From Stomorhina lunata (taxonomy: Eukaryota; Arthropoda; Insecta; Diptera; Rhiniidae), in NCBI GenBank assembly GCA_933228675.1, contig OW121740.1, forward strand, positions 30,773,632-30,837,631: 64,000 bases of DNA, given 5' to 3'. Of the stretch, positions 1 through 11,448 are shown piece by piece (the stretch's first letter is position 1; every line of letters starts with the position of its first letter). The translations under genes and the position numbers were made by a program. The notes beneath the pieces are model-generated. The model saw nothing but the letters and a program-made list of their open reading frames with translations, did not search any database and was not told the DNA's origin.

Positions 1-1
1 T

Positions 2-3000
2 GCTAGTAACCAACTGAAATTACTTTTTGATTTAGTAATTCATATGAATAGCATTCAGGAAATAAAAACTGAAGCCAACAACCTAAGAAAACAACTAAAT
101 CTTAATGCTCTCACAACAAAATTTCAATTAACCCAATCCTTGGATTTCTATGAATTACGTTATGTCCCACTCATTAATCAACGTGTGCGCAATATTATAA
201 ATGACAGCTGGTCCAAGGCCATAAATGAAGCTTTTGTCAATTTAGAAAGCTCTTTAAGGAAAACTGATATCATCCATTCCAAAAATTATACATTATGGCA
301 AGAGTTTCCATCTGATTTGCCCAATAGTCTGGATCAAGCTTTAAGTGATGATTTGAAATCGAAAAAATTACTTATGAAGTCCAAGGGATATAATGGTCAG
401 ATTATCAAGATTGTTGCACAATTTGATGAAAATCTTGCGGGTATTATAAAAGAAATGAATGTCTTACTGGAAGAGCCAACAGCAAAACTTGAGGACAAAC
501 AGGCTTTGGTACAGTTTTTGAAAGATACAGCTCAAAATCACATTACGGAATTTATAACAAAAGTAAAGAATTTAAATTTCGATGTAAGCGATCGCCAGCC
601 TTTGCTCTTCGTCACTCGCTGCTGCTGTGCCCTAATCGAACTTTGTCCACACTTAAAAATGTGTTTCCACCAATCAACATCTTGGCGCGAACTCATAGGT
701 TCTGCAACAACAAGTTCAGCTATGGAATATTGGCAACGTATTTGTGGTTTGATGGAAGATGAAATTTATCAGTTTTGGCTGCAGATTGTACAAGGTTTAT
801 TAGAGCAATTTAGATGTGATAATTATTTAACACAAATCGATACCGGGAATGTAATTTTGGAAGATTTTGCGGTAAGTTTTTGTTTTTTCTTTAAATCGAA
901 TGATTTTTTCTTATATCTTTTATTGCCTTTTTTAGCATTGGGAACTTATAACTCTCGACCAAAAAGATGATCAAGATAATCCTGTACAATCTTCATTCCG
1001 TGTACCCACACAACCTCGCATTTCCCTACAATCCTATTTACAAATTCTAATTACATCCCTTAAAGAAATAGTACCCGAAACAATACCAAACAAAGTCCTT
1101 AATACTTTTAATCAACAACTTATTGATGGACTTCTTAAGCACTATCAGCAGCTATTACAAGTTCATCCTACACTTACTCAAAATATTGCCTTACAACTTT
1201 ATTTCGATATAAAATTCTTACAAAATTCTTTTAATATTACGCGAGACCAAAAGGAACAAGTTACTGTTTTACAAAATTCCTACAAAGAACTCATAGATCC
1301 CTTCGACTTTGAGTTATTCTCTTCACAATTAATGGCCAACATAAAAAAATCAGTGTTACGTTCAAATTGTCTTTTGGGCGTTTTGACTCCGCTTAACATG
1401 CAATCATCGCAAACTGGTGGTGTTGTGCAAGAAAAAGATCCAAATGTTTTAAGCTTATGCTCTAGTGGCTCAACATCTCTTTGGTTTCCTCTACTACCGG
1501 TTGTCACGAATACAGCAAATGTGTCGTCGTCCTCTGTGGAAAGTAAAAAAGTTTCTTTAACTGAATCGCCCAAGGTAAATGATTTTTTATTTTATTTTTC
1601 ATTTTATTTTTAATATTTATGTATTTTTGAACTTTTTGCACTTTTTAAAGGATTATTTGTTTGAAACGTAAAGTTTGATACATTTGCAATCATATAAATA
1701 TTTTGGGTAATTGTTGGTATAAGAAATTTTGTTTATTATTGCATGTTTTGAGTTGTATTACATTTATGGAAATGCTTTGCAAGCTTTTACTAAAAGTTTT
1801 TTTTATTTAATTATTTACTTATTAGCCCTGTCACGGAACCCAATTCCGTTTGGAAGTGAAATGAATTCCGTATTTTGCTTCTATACAAAAACTAAAACAA
1901 ATTTTTTTTCGGAATAAAACCACTTTCTATTTTACAAGTGGTATTGAATTAGTAAATTTTTCTTTGTTTAGTCTACTTTTACATTACTCAGGATTGGCTT
2001 ATCAAGTCTTGAATTTGTATGAGAAAAAACTACTATCAAGTTTACGAAACTTTTGAACATTTGTATGAAATTTAAGGAAAATAAAATGAAAACTGATGAA
2101 CGTGTGTGAACGTGAATGCAGGTTCAAAATAAATTTAAAGAAAAGCTGATCAAGTAACCCCGATTCGTGTGAAACGGGACTTATTCAATATTTGAACAAT
2201 TTCCTCAATTAATCAGCATTTAAAATTTTTCTGAATCTACGGAATGGTTTCAATTCCGAACGGAATTTGTGACATGTAAAACGGCATGTATATTTAATTT
2301 TTTAACTTATTTTATCCTAATACTGTCAGTTAATTCCTATTAATAAAATAATTGTTGTATCGATAATTTTTATTGAAACGCTCTAACTTTAGTTATTGAT
2401 ATATTTTATATCAAATTTGTTATTGTTTTAATAACATATTTTCGCGATGGATTCTCCCAGGGACCAACCAATTGCTTTATAGGTCGCAAGTAGGGTTTCT
2501 TTATCTTTCTCCCAAATGCTGCCAGCTGGCGACTTGAGGACCTTATTCCTACCGCGTAATTTAAGTCACTCCCAATATTTTGTTCCTGGTTTTCATCGGT
2601 ATTCTTACATCGTCGACTAAGACATTCAGTTCCAATTTTTTTTGGCTCTAACTGCTATAGTTAACGAGAAATCGACTTTAAAGTTTTTATGCAAAAATTA
2701 AAAATATTTTAAACGGATTAGCCATATTTTGGCTCTAACTGCTATAGTTAACAAATTTAAAATTTTGAAATTTATTTGGGTGAACACAGATTAATCTTAT
2801 TTTGGCTCTAACTGTTATAGTTAACGAGAAAATCGACTTCAAAGTTTTTTATGCAAAAATTTAAAATTTTTAAATCGTCCATGCGAAATCCATGTTGATG
2901 TAGTGTCAGCCTCGGGTGGAGAAGTGCCTCAAGTGTCTTCGCGACAGGTGACAACAAGAAGATTGGACGGTATGATTCTCCCTGGCTTGCATTCTTGCCA

Positions 3001-4866
3001 GGTTTTAAAACTGCACAACTTTCATACCTCGGGTATCACAAGAATGGTAAAGAACAAATTGAGGACTTTAGTTTAGTACACAACTAACGGTGCATCTAGG
3101 TTTTTAAGCATCAATATTGAAATACCATCAGAGCCAAGTGCTTTAGATGGTTAAGCATAATTGACATCGCTCGACGGGTAGATTATTGGCACGTCTTCGA
3201 CTAAGAGATCGTGAACTTTCCTCACAATTCTTCTCTTAGCCATATCTCCCTCTTGGTGTTCTATAAATTGGCGGCCGAAATAGATCGCACACCTCTGAAG
3301 ATCTAACAAGGTATTGCTACTGAATGTTATTGCAATCCGCCCATCTCGCATCGTATGATGCGAGAGACATCTGACGGCAGACCAAAGTTTATTGACTCCG
3401 GAGCTCATGTTGCAGGTTTTTGGGTGATCTATCCACTTGTTCCTTCTTAATTCGCAGACCAATTCACTGATCTCCAGGTTAAGTGGCCCTAGTTTGCGAT
3501 CGCTGCTCTGCAAGCTCTACGGCCTCCGCTGGGAAGTTGGGTCTCAACAACAGTATTCGACCCTTTACTATCACTACGAATGTAAGAAGGGGTGCATATT
3601 ATCTCCAACGTTATTCCCTCTGGATGACGTGATGAAAGAAACAAATAAAAATCATCACATGGAATACGAAAAAATATGAATCAATATCTCAATGACATTG
3701 AATATGCTGATGGTATTTGTCTACTAGCTCATCGCTTTATTGATCTAGCTAAAAGAAAAGTAGGATTTAAGGTTAATTATTAAAAAAAAATAGGAACCCA
3801 CCCACAGTTAGTAGAGTTTATATGAAATATTTAAACTACCTTAAGGACGGAGGTTTATTGCAGTATATCAGTACACAAAATTGAGAATTTGAAATGCCAG
3901 TATCAAATTTTTACTGCTCTATGGTTACATTAGATTAGATAAGAGGACCTCACAGAAAACTGTGAGATTATGCACAAGACCATGAGTATTGATCCATAGT
4001 GCGTCCTCGATTAAGTAGCTTCATTTCCAGAAGCATTACCAACAGTTAGCACAATTTTCTCCTTTATCAGTTCACATAAAGCTTCGACAAATTGATATAT
4101 TTTATCATCTTTAGAGGATGCACCTTTACTTTCCTCCAATTTTAATGGAACGTAAACATGTTCTATACATGCAGTAAATAGTCTTTTTAGCAGTTCCTCA
4201 GTAGTCCCAATAGATTTTTTTTAATTTATTTCCTTATAATTATAATTTAAACTATTTACGCATTATACGAAAGTTAGCTCACATTTTATAAGAATAAAAA
4301 AAGAAACGAAATCACTTTCCGAAAAATGTATATTTCGATATGTGATCAATCGATTTCAGATACATTTTTAAAATAACTTTCGGTAATTTCCAAAAAAACT
4401 GAAAATTTGGGTCTTAATCATTTGGACTGATAAATAATTTTTCATTTGGTTTGATTTTTTGTGGAAATGGGGGAAATTATCTCAAAAATATATCTGAAAT
4501 CGATCGATTTCCGTATTATTTAGAAAAATAAACATTTCAAAAACTATGCACTTATTTAATTTAATTTATTATATTTTTTTAATAGGTTATTAAACCCTTT
4601 AAAAGCTAGTTTTCTGATTTTATAATTGTTTATGTTATATTTTGCGAGAATTTACATGATAATAATACTTTTTTTAACATATTAATAGTTCAAAATAAAA
4701 CTTACAAAACTTATTTTTTCATATCAATTAATTAATTGCTTTTTACATATTTTCACTCCAGACAACTCCTACACGTAAATCAACAACGACACGTAAAAGT
4801 GATACGAAAGCGAAATCTGGAGCAGCCTCATTCTTTGGTGCCATGTCACAGGAATGGTTTCGATAA
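2..4866 (+). CDS. Cog1: Cog1, conserved oligomeric Golgi complex subunit 1 (5'-partial; exons 2-871, 936-1574, 4762-4866)
   Basis: COG subunit 1 belongs to the eight-subunit tethering complex on the cytosolic face of the Golgi, which captures vesicles in retrograde intra-Golgi traffic. The reading frame is open from base 2, so the ATG at 44 is internal and the amino-terminal part (I estimate a third or more of the protein) lies upstream of the window. Three exons join in phase 0: GCG|GTAAGT at 871, TTTTTAG|CAT at 935, AAG|GTAAAT at 1574, and TCACTCCAG|ACA at 4761. About 537 residues are present. Recognition rests on motifs such as FYELRYVPLINQRVRNII, RVPTQPRISLQSYLQ and QNIALQLYFDIKFLQ, and a short last exon ending FFGAMSQEWFR. 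An AATAAA lies at 5073-5078. Intron 2 (about 3.2 kb) is filled with transposon debris. No frameshift is seen in the exons. The family call is from memory of COG1 proteins, not from an alignment. Confidence 0.85.
1827..2275. mobile_element. MITE-like element with ~50-bp imperfect terminal inverted repeats, in Cog1 intron 2
   Basis: The left end reads CCTGTCACGGAACCCAATTC and the right end, read on the other strand, CATGTCACAAATTCCGTTCG. Inward both continue with ATTCCGTT, GGAA, TGAAA and ATTCCGTA in the same order. The interior (about 350 bp) has no coding capacity. It is probably a non-autonomous DNA transposon; the superfamily is not determined and no target-site duplication was resolved. 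Confidence 0.55.
2440..3513 (-). pseudogene. Degraded Jockey-like non-LTR retrotransposon (RT region plus C-terminal piece)
   Basis: Read on the minus strand from 3513 to about 2880, an open stretch of about 120 codons (ELRRNKWIDHPKTCN, LWSAVRCLSHHTMRDGRIAI) leads into reverse transcriptase N-terminal sequence. There, stops interrupt recognisable pieces: KALGSDGISILMLKNLDAP, then KPGKNASQGESYRP-like and SPVAKTLEALLHPRL, then HQHGFRMDD. From about 2640 to 2440 the same strand gives the post-RT piece KILGVT and SIWEKDKETLLATYKAIGWS, typical of Jockey-clade ORF2. About 235 bp of unrelated repeat lies between the two pieces and the central RT with its catalytic motif is missing. The copy is dead (several stops, large deletion). 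It sits antisense in Cog1 intron 2. Confidence 0.75.
2637..2875. repeat. Three direct copies of a ~26-65 bp unit inside the dead LINE
   Basis: The string TTTTGGCTCTAACTG(C/T)TATAGTTAAC begins at about 2638, 2727 and 2809. Copies 1 and 3 continue alike for another 40 bp (GAGAAATCGACTT, AAAGTTTTTATGCAAAAATT). The block separates two pieces of the Jockey-like element, so it is either a later insertion or an amplified segment beside a deletion. Confidence 0.7.
3571..3783 (+). pseudogene. Fragment of a second non-LTR reverse transcriptase
   Basis: The plus strand encodes GCILSPTLF (RT motif 4 region) and DDVMKETNKNHHM. After a frameshift near 3675 it encodes NDIEYADGICLLAHRF, the RT catalytic YADD box with the second Asp changed to Gly, and then VGFKVN. 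It is a different LINE lineage from its antisense Jockey neighbour and resembles the fragment at 55.3-55.9 kb. It is inactive: frameshifted, with the catalytic pair broken. Confidence 0.7.
3790..4760 (+). other. Remainder of Cog1 intron 2, no recognised feature
   Basis: AT-rich DNA ending in the pyrimidine-rich acceptor TTTTCACTCCAG before the last Cog1 exon. I see no open frame or repeat that I can name. Confidence 0.6.
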
Positions 4867-5009
4867 ATTTGTTAATCACAACAATACGAGTACATGCCTA
4901 TATTATACGTTATTTTTATTACAAGTATTTCATAATCATATTAATTATAAAACAATAACACACCACGAAATTGTTTAAAGAAAATCTTTAAAAAAAAATT
5001 AGTTCATAA

Positions 5010-5015
5010 TTTATT
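5010..5015 (-). promoter_or_regulatory. Poly(A) signal AATAAA, Gly/Lys-rich gene
   Basis: TTTATT on the plus strand, about 117 bp beyond the minus-strand stop codon. With the Cog1 signal at 5073 it implies that the 3' UTRs of the two convergent genes overlap. Confidence 0.5.
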
Positions 5016-5072
5016 CAATTATTTCTCACTACTTTCATAAAGTATTAAAAATTTTAGTGGTTTTAAATTATT

Positions 5073-5078
5073 AATAAA
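5073..5078 (+). promoter_or_regulatory. Poly(A) signal AATAAA, Cog1
   Basis: Canonical hexamer about 207 bp after the Cog1 stop codon and about 55 bp before the stop of the convergent minus-strand gene. Confidence 0.55.
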
Positions 5079-5131
5079 ATAGTAAAACAAAATTATTAAA
5101 TGTAAAAAAACTCTTAACATTTCAACAAAAA

Positions 5132-7248
5132 CTATTTCTTGCCGCCTTTTTTGCCACCACCTCCTCCAGCAGCAGCAGCTGATTTTTGTTCTTGTCCTTT
5201 TTTGCCGCCAGCTCCTTTATCTCCTCCACCACCACCTTTATTTTTATTGCCACCTTTGTCACCTCCCGCTCCAGCACCACCGCCACCGCCTTTTTTCTGC
5301 AATGAACAACACATAAGCAAGTGCTTTTTAAAAAGGTTAATTAACATCTTTCTTATTTACTTTTATTACTATTTTTCAAACTGATTAAAAGGACCAACTG
5401 TTTGTTAAAGGATAATTCAGTTTACAAAAAAAAGAAGAAAAACAAAAAAGAACTAAAGCAAGAAATAACAAAGTTTAAAGTTGATTTTATTTTACTTGTC
5501 TTTAGTTTAGGTTAGTCGTTGCACTTGTTTTAAAGGAGTAATGTTCGTCCTTTACAAAACTAGTTAATTACATGCTTTTCTAAGTCAAAACACTGTTAGA
5601 AAATGGCGAAAGTTCTTAATGAACTGCAAAGTTTTAGTACTTCCTTAAATAAACGAGTTGGCAAAAGAAAACACACACAAATATGTATCATTGAAGAACA
5701 CTTAAGGTTTTGGATAACACTAAAGTGTTTAGCGACTAAACGGATGATGATGCAATTCCCGATAAGAGATGCTATTTTTAAATTAAATGACTTGATATTA
5801 AGAGGCGATGGCATTGCCAAAAAAATACTTTTAAAGGAGCTTGTTAGAAGGTTTAAAAATTATGGGCTTAAATAAAGAAGGCGAGGATTTTTCTAATACA
5901 GTTCTAGATTTTGCTTATTTCTGCAAGGTCGTTCTGCATCGTTCGAAAGAAAAGGTAGTCAAAAGAGGTAAGGTCTGGTCTATAAGGAGAATGAGCCAAA
6001 ACTTCCCATTCACTTTTTTCCAAATTGTTTTCAACCTGTTTTGCAATTTGTGGCCAAGCGTTGTCATGATAGAAATTATGGCCTTGTGTCTGGTCGAATA
6101 TTTTGGTAGTTTTTTGTTGATTGCTCTCTTCAAACGAATTAATTGTTTTTCGTACAGGTGACCTGTAATCGTCTGATCCGATTTTAACAGCTCATTACAA
6201 AACACCCTTATCTGCCGTTCCCACGGCAATCGGTTCTTCGCACCGGAACGACTTGGAAATCTTAGGACTCCGATCAAGGAGTGCGATATTACCAATAATA
6301 TCGCAGTTACATTAACAACATCCCTCCTTGCCAACACTCTGGTTCCCTACAAGAGATATCAATAAGGTGTTTCTATTAAACCTAGTCGTTAAGAGTTTAG
6401 TTTAAAGTTTAAATAGTGAATAGGTTTAGTTGGGTGATGTAGTGGATGTTGGATACAAGCAAAGGTTCTGATTGATCTTAACTTGATAAGCCCAGACTTA
6501 TCTTGATTAACCTCCATCTCAACTGTGGACACTGACCTCCTCGTGGTATCACCCGAGGAACTACTTTAATACCCGTTAATGTAGGTAGCTATCATGTGCC
6601 GCGAATACTCCCATAAGATCGAAAAAATGGGTTAGGACGTCGGACTCCTAGAGGAAAACTATTACTATGAAAAAGCTGAAATTAGAATAAAAACGGCCTT
6701 CCTTAATGTTAGAAGAGAAACTTCGATGGAAAGACCAAGTAGAGGAAAATCGTTCAGAGCTTGGCCTACGAAATTGAAGAATGTGCGCTCAATATAGAAG
6801 CGCATGGATTTCTAAAATATTCTCGGCCTTTGACCTTAACTGGTTGTAAATATAGGCCATTTAAGTAAGTATAGGTTTATGTATAGGTTCACTTGCAGTT
6901 TCAATTTATTTCTATTTTATTTTGCAAAATTATGAGTATTTTTTGACCACATGCAATTCAATTTAAAATTTTACTAAGCGGATATAAACAATTAACTTAA
7001 TAATTATTGGTTACACATAACATATCCAAATACTTTCCTCGTGCATTTTCATAAAATCCATTATAAATTATTTTCAATTACACATTACAATTATATAATT
7101 TTCCAATAACACTTACAATAATGTCACATTTTAGAAAATTTTAATTATTTCGCTATTGTAAAACACAAATATTGCTTACATTACCGCCACCACCTCCTCC
7201 GCCGCCACCGGAGCCACCTCCTCCACCACCTCCTTTATTTTTGCCCAT
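5132..7248 (-). CDS. Small Gly/Lys-rich protein, 77 aa (exons 7180-7248 and 5132-5296)
   Basis: I do not recognise this gene. Exon 1 starts at 7248 (MGKNK followed by Gly runs with one Ser) and ends AAT|GTAAGC at 7180. Exon 2 begins after GTTCATTGCAG at 5297 and encodes KKGGGGGAGAGGDKGG, NKNKGGGGGDKGAGGKKG and a tail of AAAA, GGGGG and KKGGKK. Both junctions are phase 0, and the NK-K-poly-Gly motif occurs in both exons, which supports joining them. The alternative, an unspliced ATG at 5347, would run through a clear acceptor site and add an unrelated hydrophobic leader. The product is small, very basic and low-complexity, with no signal peptide or membrane segment, so a disordered nucleic-acid- or ribosome-associated protein is conceivable but not shown. 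The codons are GC-rich against AT-rich surroundings, which argues for selection. The intron (about 1.9 kb) holds a dead mariner. The gene is convergent with Cog1. Confidence 0.65.
5890..6175 (-). pseudogene. Broken mariner-family transposase, C-terminal part
   Basis: On the minus strand one frame gives GHLYEKQLIRLKRAINKKLP and YSTRHKAI. A frameshift then leads to YHDNAWPQIAKQVENN, SEWEVLAHSPYRPDL, TSFDYLFFRTMQNDLAEI. The second and third catalytic Asp (HDNA and SFDY) are separated by 34 residues, the DD34D spacing of mariner transposases. The frameshift, missing N-terminal half and a stop soon after make it non-functional. It lies in the intron of the Gly/Lys-rich gene, on the same strand. 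Confidence 0.75.
6436..6520 (+). repeat. Dispersed repeat, copy 1 (reverse copy at 52230-52310)
   Basis: GATGTAGTGGATGTTGGATA, followed by GCAAAGGTTCTGATTG, TCTTAACTTGATAAGCC and AGACTTATCTTG, recurs in reverse complement near 52.3 kb with scattered mismatches. It is probably part of an unnamed retroelement. Sequence to about 6650 (CTCCTCGTGGTATCACCCGA) also looks element-derived, but I cannot assign it. Confidence 0.6.
6655..7179. other. Intron remainder, no recognised feature
   Basis: AT-rich sequence up to the exon-1 donor of the Gly/Lys-rich gene. Nothing further can be supported. Confidence 0.5.
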
Positions 7249-7772
7249 AATTAACAATTGATTTTAAAGTATTTTCAATAATTTATAGATAAATAAATAT
7301 TTAATAAAACCAAATAAATTATTCCTAAACCAAACACTTTCATTAGAAGAAAATTACTAAAATGTAATTAAAGAAAATTATATTACATATTTTCTATTTG
7401 TTGTTGTTTATTTTCTTTTATTTATATATTTTTTTCAACAAAACCATAAATATCTAACAATTTTCAAGAGCAAGTGCAAGGGAAAATTTAAAATGAAAAA
7501 TTTGTCGGAAAAGTGCTAAAAGATAATTTGGTCAAACATTCAAATATTTACTATATAAGAAGATATGCAGCAGATAAATGGGCAAAAGTACAAAAATATT
7601 AAAATAATTAGAAGACTTAAGAGAAAATTAACAAAAAAGACAAAGTGTATATTATTTCGAGGAGGGGAAAGTTATTTGTTTGTAGTATTTTCTTTGCAAA
7701 ATGTTAAATATTATAAATTACGTTGAAATCGCGAAATGACTTAATACATTGTATCTTATATGAATAAGTTTT
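7249..7772. other. Upstream flank of the Gly/Lys-rich gene
   Basis: AT-rich DNA that should contain the minus-strand promoter and 5' UTR. I could not pick out a convincing TATA box or initiator against the AT background. Confidence 0.4.
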
Positions 7773-8748
7773 TATACCCATCACCACCATAGGTAGAAAG
7801 GGTATTATAAGTTTGTGCTGATGTATGTAACCCATAGAAATATTTGTGTTAGATCACTTTCTGAGTCGATTCAACGATGTCAGTCCGTCCGTCCTTCCAA
7901 CCGTCTCGCTGGACCCCCATGTAAACCATGTAATCAAACTACAGTTCACAATTCTAAAGATAATTTTATAAAATTTGGCACAGATCATTTTTTTGATAGT
8001 GGGACCATGGCTATTGAAATTGGTAAAAATCGGTCCGTTATTTATGGTACCTCCCATAGGTGGCACATCCCGGAATTGATATTTTGGCCACGCATATCAA
8101 TAATTTTTCATGAAATTTAAAACAAATACTGCTTATGTAAACCAAAATCACTGTACCAAATTTCGTTGAAAGCGGTCCACATTTGACCATAGCTCCCATA
8201 CAAACTCTTCTGTTAAAACGCACTAAAACGCTCATAAATCTGAAGATAATGAGAATTTTGAGTTTACTTTTTGCATACATAATTTTTTTTTTAAAACTGT
8301 AATCAATTTCGAGATAATCGGTCCACATTTGACCCTAGCTCTCATATAAGTCTAAATGACCGAAATTGCTTTAATATAACGCACAAAATTTTAAAATTTT
8401 CAGTAGAGTCAAAAAACTATTTTATTTTACTACTACTTTCATATAAAGAAGAGGGGTAAAACTGTAGTTTTTTTTGGCGAAATTATAGTGAAAATGATGT
8501 CAGATTTTTACAATGGGTAGATAAGACCACTACACATCAATTTCTTCTAAAAAGTGAAAATTTAAAAATTTTGAGTTAATACCCTCTTGTTGAACAGGTG
8601 CGATGTAAGTTTTGAGAAAATGTTTGTATGATGTCAAAATTTAGCAAATATTTGTTTTTATACAGAAAGAAAAAGAACACCTTTGACCTTAATGGTGAAG
8701 GGTATCATATGTTCGAGCTTGACCGACTATAGCACTTTCTTACTTGTT
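7773..8748 (+). mobile_element. Hairpin-ended dispersed repeat, family 1, full-length copy
   Basis: Starts TATACCCATCACCACCATAG and ends with GAAGGGTATCATATG, a short hairpin (GAGCTTGACCGACTATAG) and CTTTCTTACTTGTT. Internal landmarks are shared with the copies at 19922-20669 and 33506-34312: GTTTGTGCTGATGTATGTAA, GAGTCGATT, GTCCGTCCGTC, GGACCCCATGTAAACCATG and CCATAGCTCCCATACAAAC. It encodes no protein. The architecture recalls abundant dipteran repeats that start TATACCC and end in a hairpin plus CTTGTT; the class is uncertain. Confidence 0.7.
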
Positions 8749-8848
8749 GTTATTAGGAAAACCAGAAATAAGTGAATTTTTATTTTTGTGTTTATTTTCA
8801 CTTTTGTAATGCTCTAAATTTTTTAAATTTATTAATATGTTTTGTATT

Positions 8849-9125
8849 TATACCCTCCACCACCATAGGTGGAAAGGGTTTATTGGGCTTGTGCTGATAT
8901 TTATAACGCATAGAAATATTAGTCTGATCCACCCACTTTTAAGTATATCAGTCGACTCGAAATCACTGTCATAGAACTGCCTTCCTGGAATACAGTTTTT
9001 GGCCCTTTGTAGCTATAATTTTGTTGGTATCGGTGCATATTTGATCATGCCTCCATACATGCCAAACTTTGAAAGTCATTTAAATATCGAGAAAATCATA
9101 AAAATGTCTTAAACTCTAAAGACAA
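8849..9125 (+). mobile_element. Family 1 dispersed repeat, 5' fragment
   Basis: TATACCCTCCACCACCATAG, GTGGAAAGGG and GCTTGTGCTGATATTTATAA match the start of the element just upstream, with more divergence. Similarity fades after about 9.1 kb and no hairpin end is seen. Confidence 0.6.
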
Positions 9126-9950
9126 TTTTTTTCTTCTTATTTATTTGGACTTAATTCGGTTGGAGTAGCTTTATAGTTCAAAATTTAACATTAAGTGGTT
9201 TCCCTAGTATTTACTTTGCACAACATTAATCTCATAACCGGGTATAGTTTAACATTTATAACCTGTTAAATACTTTTCGTTGCGCTTAATATGTAGTAAA
9301 GCCAAACACGTTGATAGTAATACGGCAGGTCCATATATTTTGTTAAGAGTTCCTAATGCATCCACCGCATGGAGGCTCAGAATCGATTTTCATTGTCCAA
9401 AACCTATAATTTTTCATGATATGGATTCTTAAAATTATTATGCCATCAGAAAGGAAACATATCAAAACTAAGGTAGCCGAAAAATTTTGTCAAAATATTC
9501 GTAGTAGTGGGCGTGGCATGCTGCTGAATGCAAAGAATTTAAGTTAATTTTGAAATAAATATAAAGAAACTTGTAATATTGATCTCATATTAATTACGAT
9601 TTCTTGAAAGCTATTACTGATAATGGCTATAATTTTTATGTTGGATGGGCTGTTGTTGTTTTTAACAAATGGCATTTGCGCACCCTGTATAATTTGTAGT
9701 TAGGGTGTTATGCAATAAATTTGAAACCACCATATTTTCGTAAAATTTGAAGTTTAATAGTGTATAACTTTTAAAGGAAAAAAAAGGAACAAAAATCGAA
9801 ACCATACAAAGATAGGCGAAAGTGTTTTCTTTTAGCCTATATATATATTTCATCCGCCCGGACCCGTCCGAAAAACACTTTTCATTTCAATGAAAATACA
9901 AAAAATTTTTAGCACGGGATGGTGGAAAAATATAATGGAAATAAGTCCAC
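9126..9950. other. AT-rich spacer
   Basis: No gene, RNA or repeat supported. The open frame at 9662-9853 on the minus strand has no codon character or homology I recognise. Confidence 0.5.
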
Positions 9951-10235
9951 AACTTCTAAACTGTTGGGCGGACTTTAAAGTAATTGTATGTGCATATAGG
10001 AGAAGTGTTAGGGAGCTTAAGTTTTGAACCTGGAAAGCCTAAATTTTATTGGGGCGGCACAGTCGGCCAACTTAGTCGAGCACCTCAGACTCATATAATT
10101 GTCATTTCCTAAGCGATTTGAAGAATCGCACTATATAATAAATACTTAAGTAAAGATATAAACAAAACGTCGCCACATGCATATCCTATCTCTTATGGTT
10201 TTAAAGATATTCGACTTCAAAAATTAAAATGTTCA
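9951..10235 (+). repeat. Dispersed repeat, copy 1 (diverged direct copy at 49955-50190)
   Basis: Shared landmarks in the same order: AGAAGTG, GGAGCTTAA, TGGAA(A/G)CC, TTTTATTGGG, GCACCTC(A/G)GACTCATA, TTGTCATT, ACATGCATAT, TCTCTTATGGTTTTAAA and ATATTCGACTTC. It is noncoding; the element type is unknown. Confidence 0.6.
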
Positions 10236-11226
10236 ATTTTTGTTACATTTTTGCCATCCTACTGAAAATACGAAAAACACCTTAATTAAAATAGGGGACA
10301 ACCTAAGGATAATAAAATATTATAATGTCATCCAAAATTGCCTTGTAGCCTAAATTTAGGCCCATTTAAACGGAATTACAGATCGAACTTTAAGCTTAAA
10401 TTTCTTAACAACCGCTGTACAGCTCTTAATAAAACCTAAACTCGATAAAAGCTTAAGATGTTATCAATTGACTTAAAAAAGAACGACTACAAAATATTTA
10501 AATAAAACTCGTCAAGTAGAAAAAAATCAAAAACTAAATAAACATAAATTAGGGGGGGGAGGGGGGTGGGGGGTTGCGCACAAAATATGAGACCAAAGAC
10601 TCTAAAATATAAAGATATTGTACTTCCATACCTTGATTTACCGTATGGTCGTTTTGAAAAGTCCCATAAAAAAGGATTCTGCTTTTACTTTTACTAGGAC
10701 ACAACTGATAAAAACGACTATCCAATGATAGAAAGCTAAGGCACATACACGTGCTTATGAATTCTAGAACCAACACATTAACAGTTTCGTATACTAGCCT
10801 CTAGAACACCCTTAATATTAAAAGCACAACAAAATATTGTAAATTCAAATGATAATTAAGAGAATGATCATGGCAATCATGATGACTACCAGCCGTCATA
10901 TCGTTCGCATTCTAATTGCTGTTGACAGTCGTGGTGGTGATGATAGTACAGCGTATTCTTTTGGTTTTTACTTTTTCATTTGCAAATGGTTTTCGCATAA
11001 ACGTAATTAGTTTGAATTTTGTTGAAGGTGAATAATTTTACAATTTATATGCATTTGAGCAATTTTGTTGCTATGACTGTGAATGCTTTCATATCATTTG
11101 TACCTTGTTTAAATAATTCTGAACGCTTGCGAGTGACATGAAGACAAGGTCGTCGCATACACAAAAGCCTATAAAGTTCATGATAATGGGAAACTCTTAC
11201 CTCTAACTAAATATATATATGTATAT
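10236..11226. other. AT-rich spacer with one G-run cluster at 10552-10574
   Basis: Mostly featureless. The plus strand has runs of 8, 6 and 6 G separated by A or T, a possible G-quadruplex. No gene is supported. Confidence 0.5.
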
Positions 11227-11448
11227 TAGGGCGCACCTTATATTACGAAAGTGCGAAATTGAACCGTCACTCCCCCTAGAAATGTTCTATGTAACATAAA
11301 AACATGCTGTGCAAATTTTTTTCAAAATTGCATAAAGGGAACAAGTGCAGCAACCGCCCACAAAGTGTTAAACTTTTTTGTAAGGGAAAAATTGGGAATA
11401 TTTTCGGTTTTGCACAAATTTTAACCACTAAGAATTAATTTATTTAAA

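Noticed and set aside
5603..5875. 90-codon plus-strand frame in the intron of the Gly/Lys-rich gene
   Set aside because: A minus-strand frame overlaps it; there is no domain, no splice sites of note, and it is adjacent to transposon debris. Not enough to call a gene.
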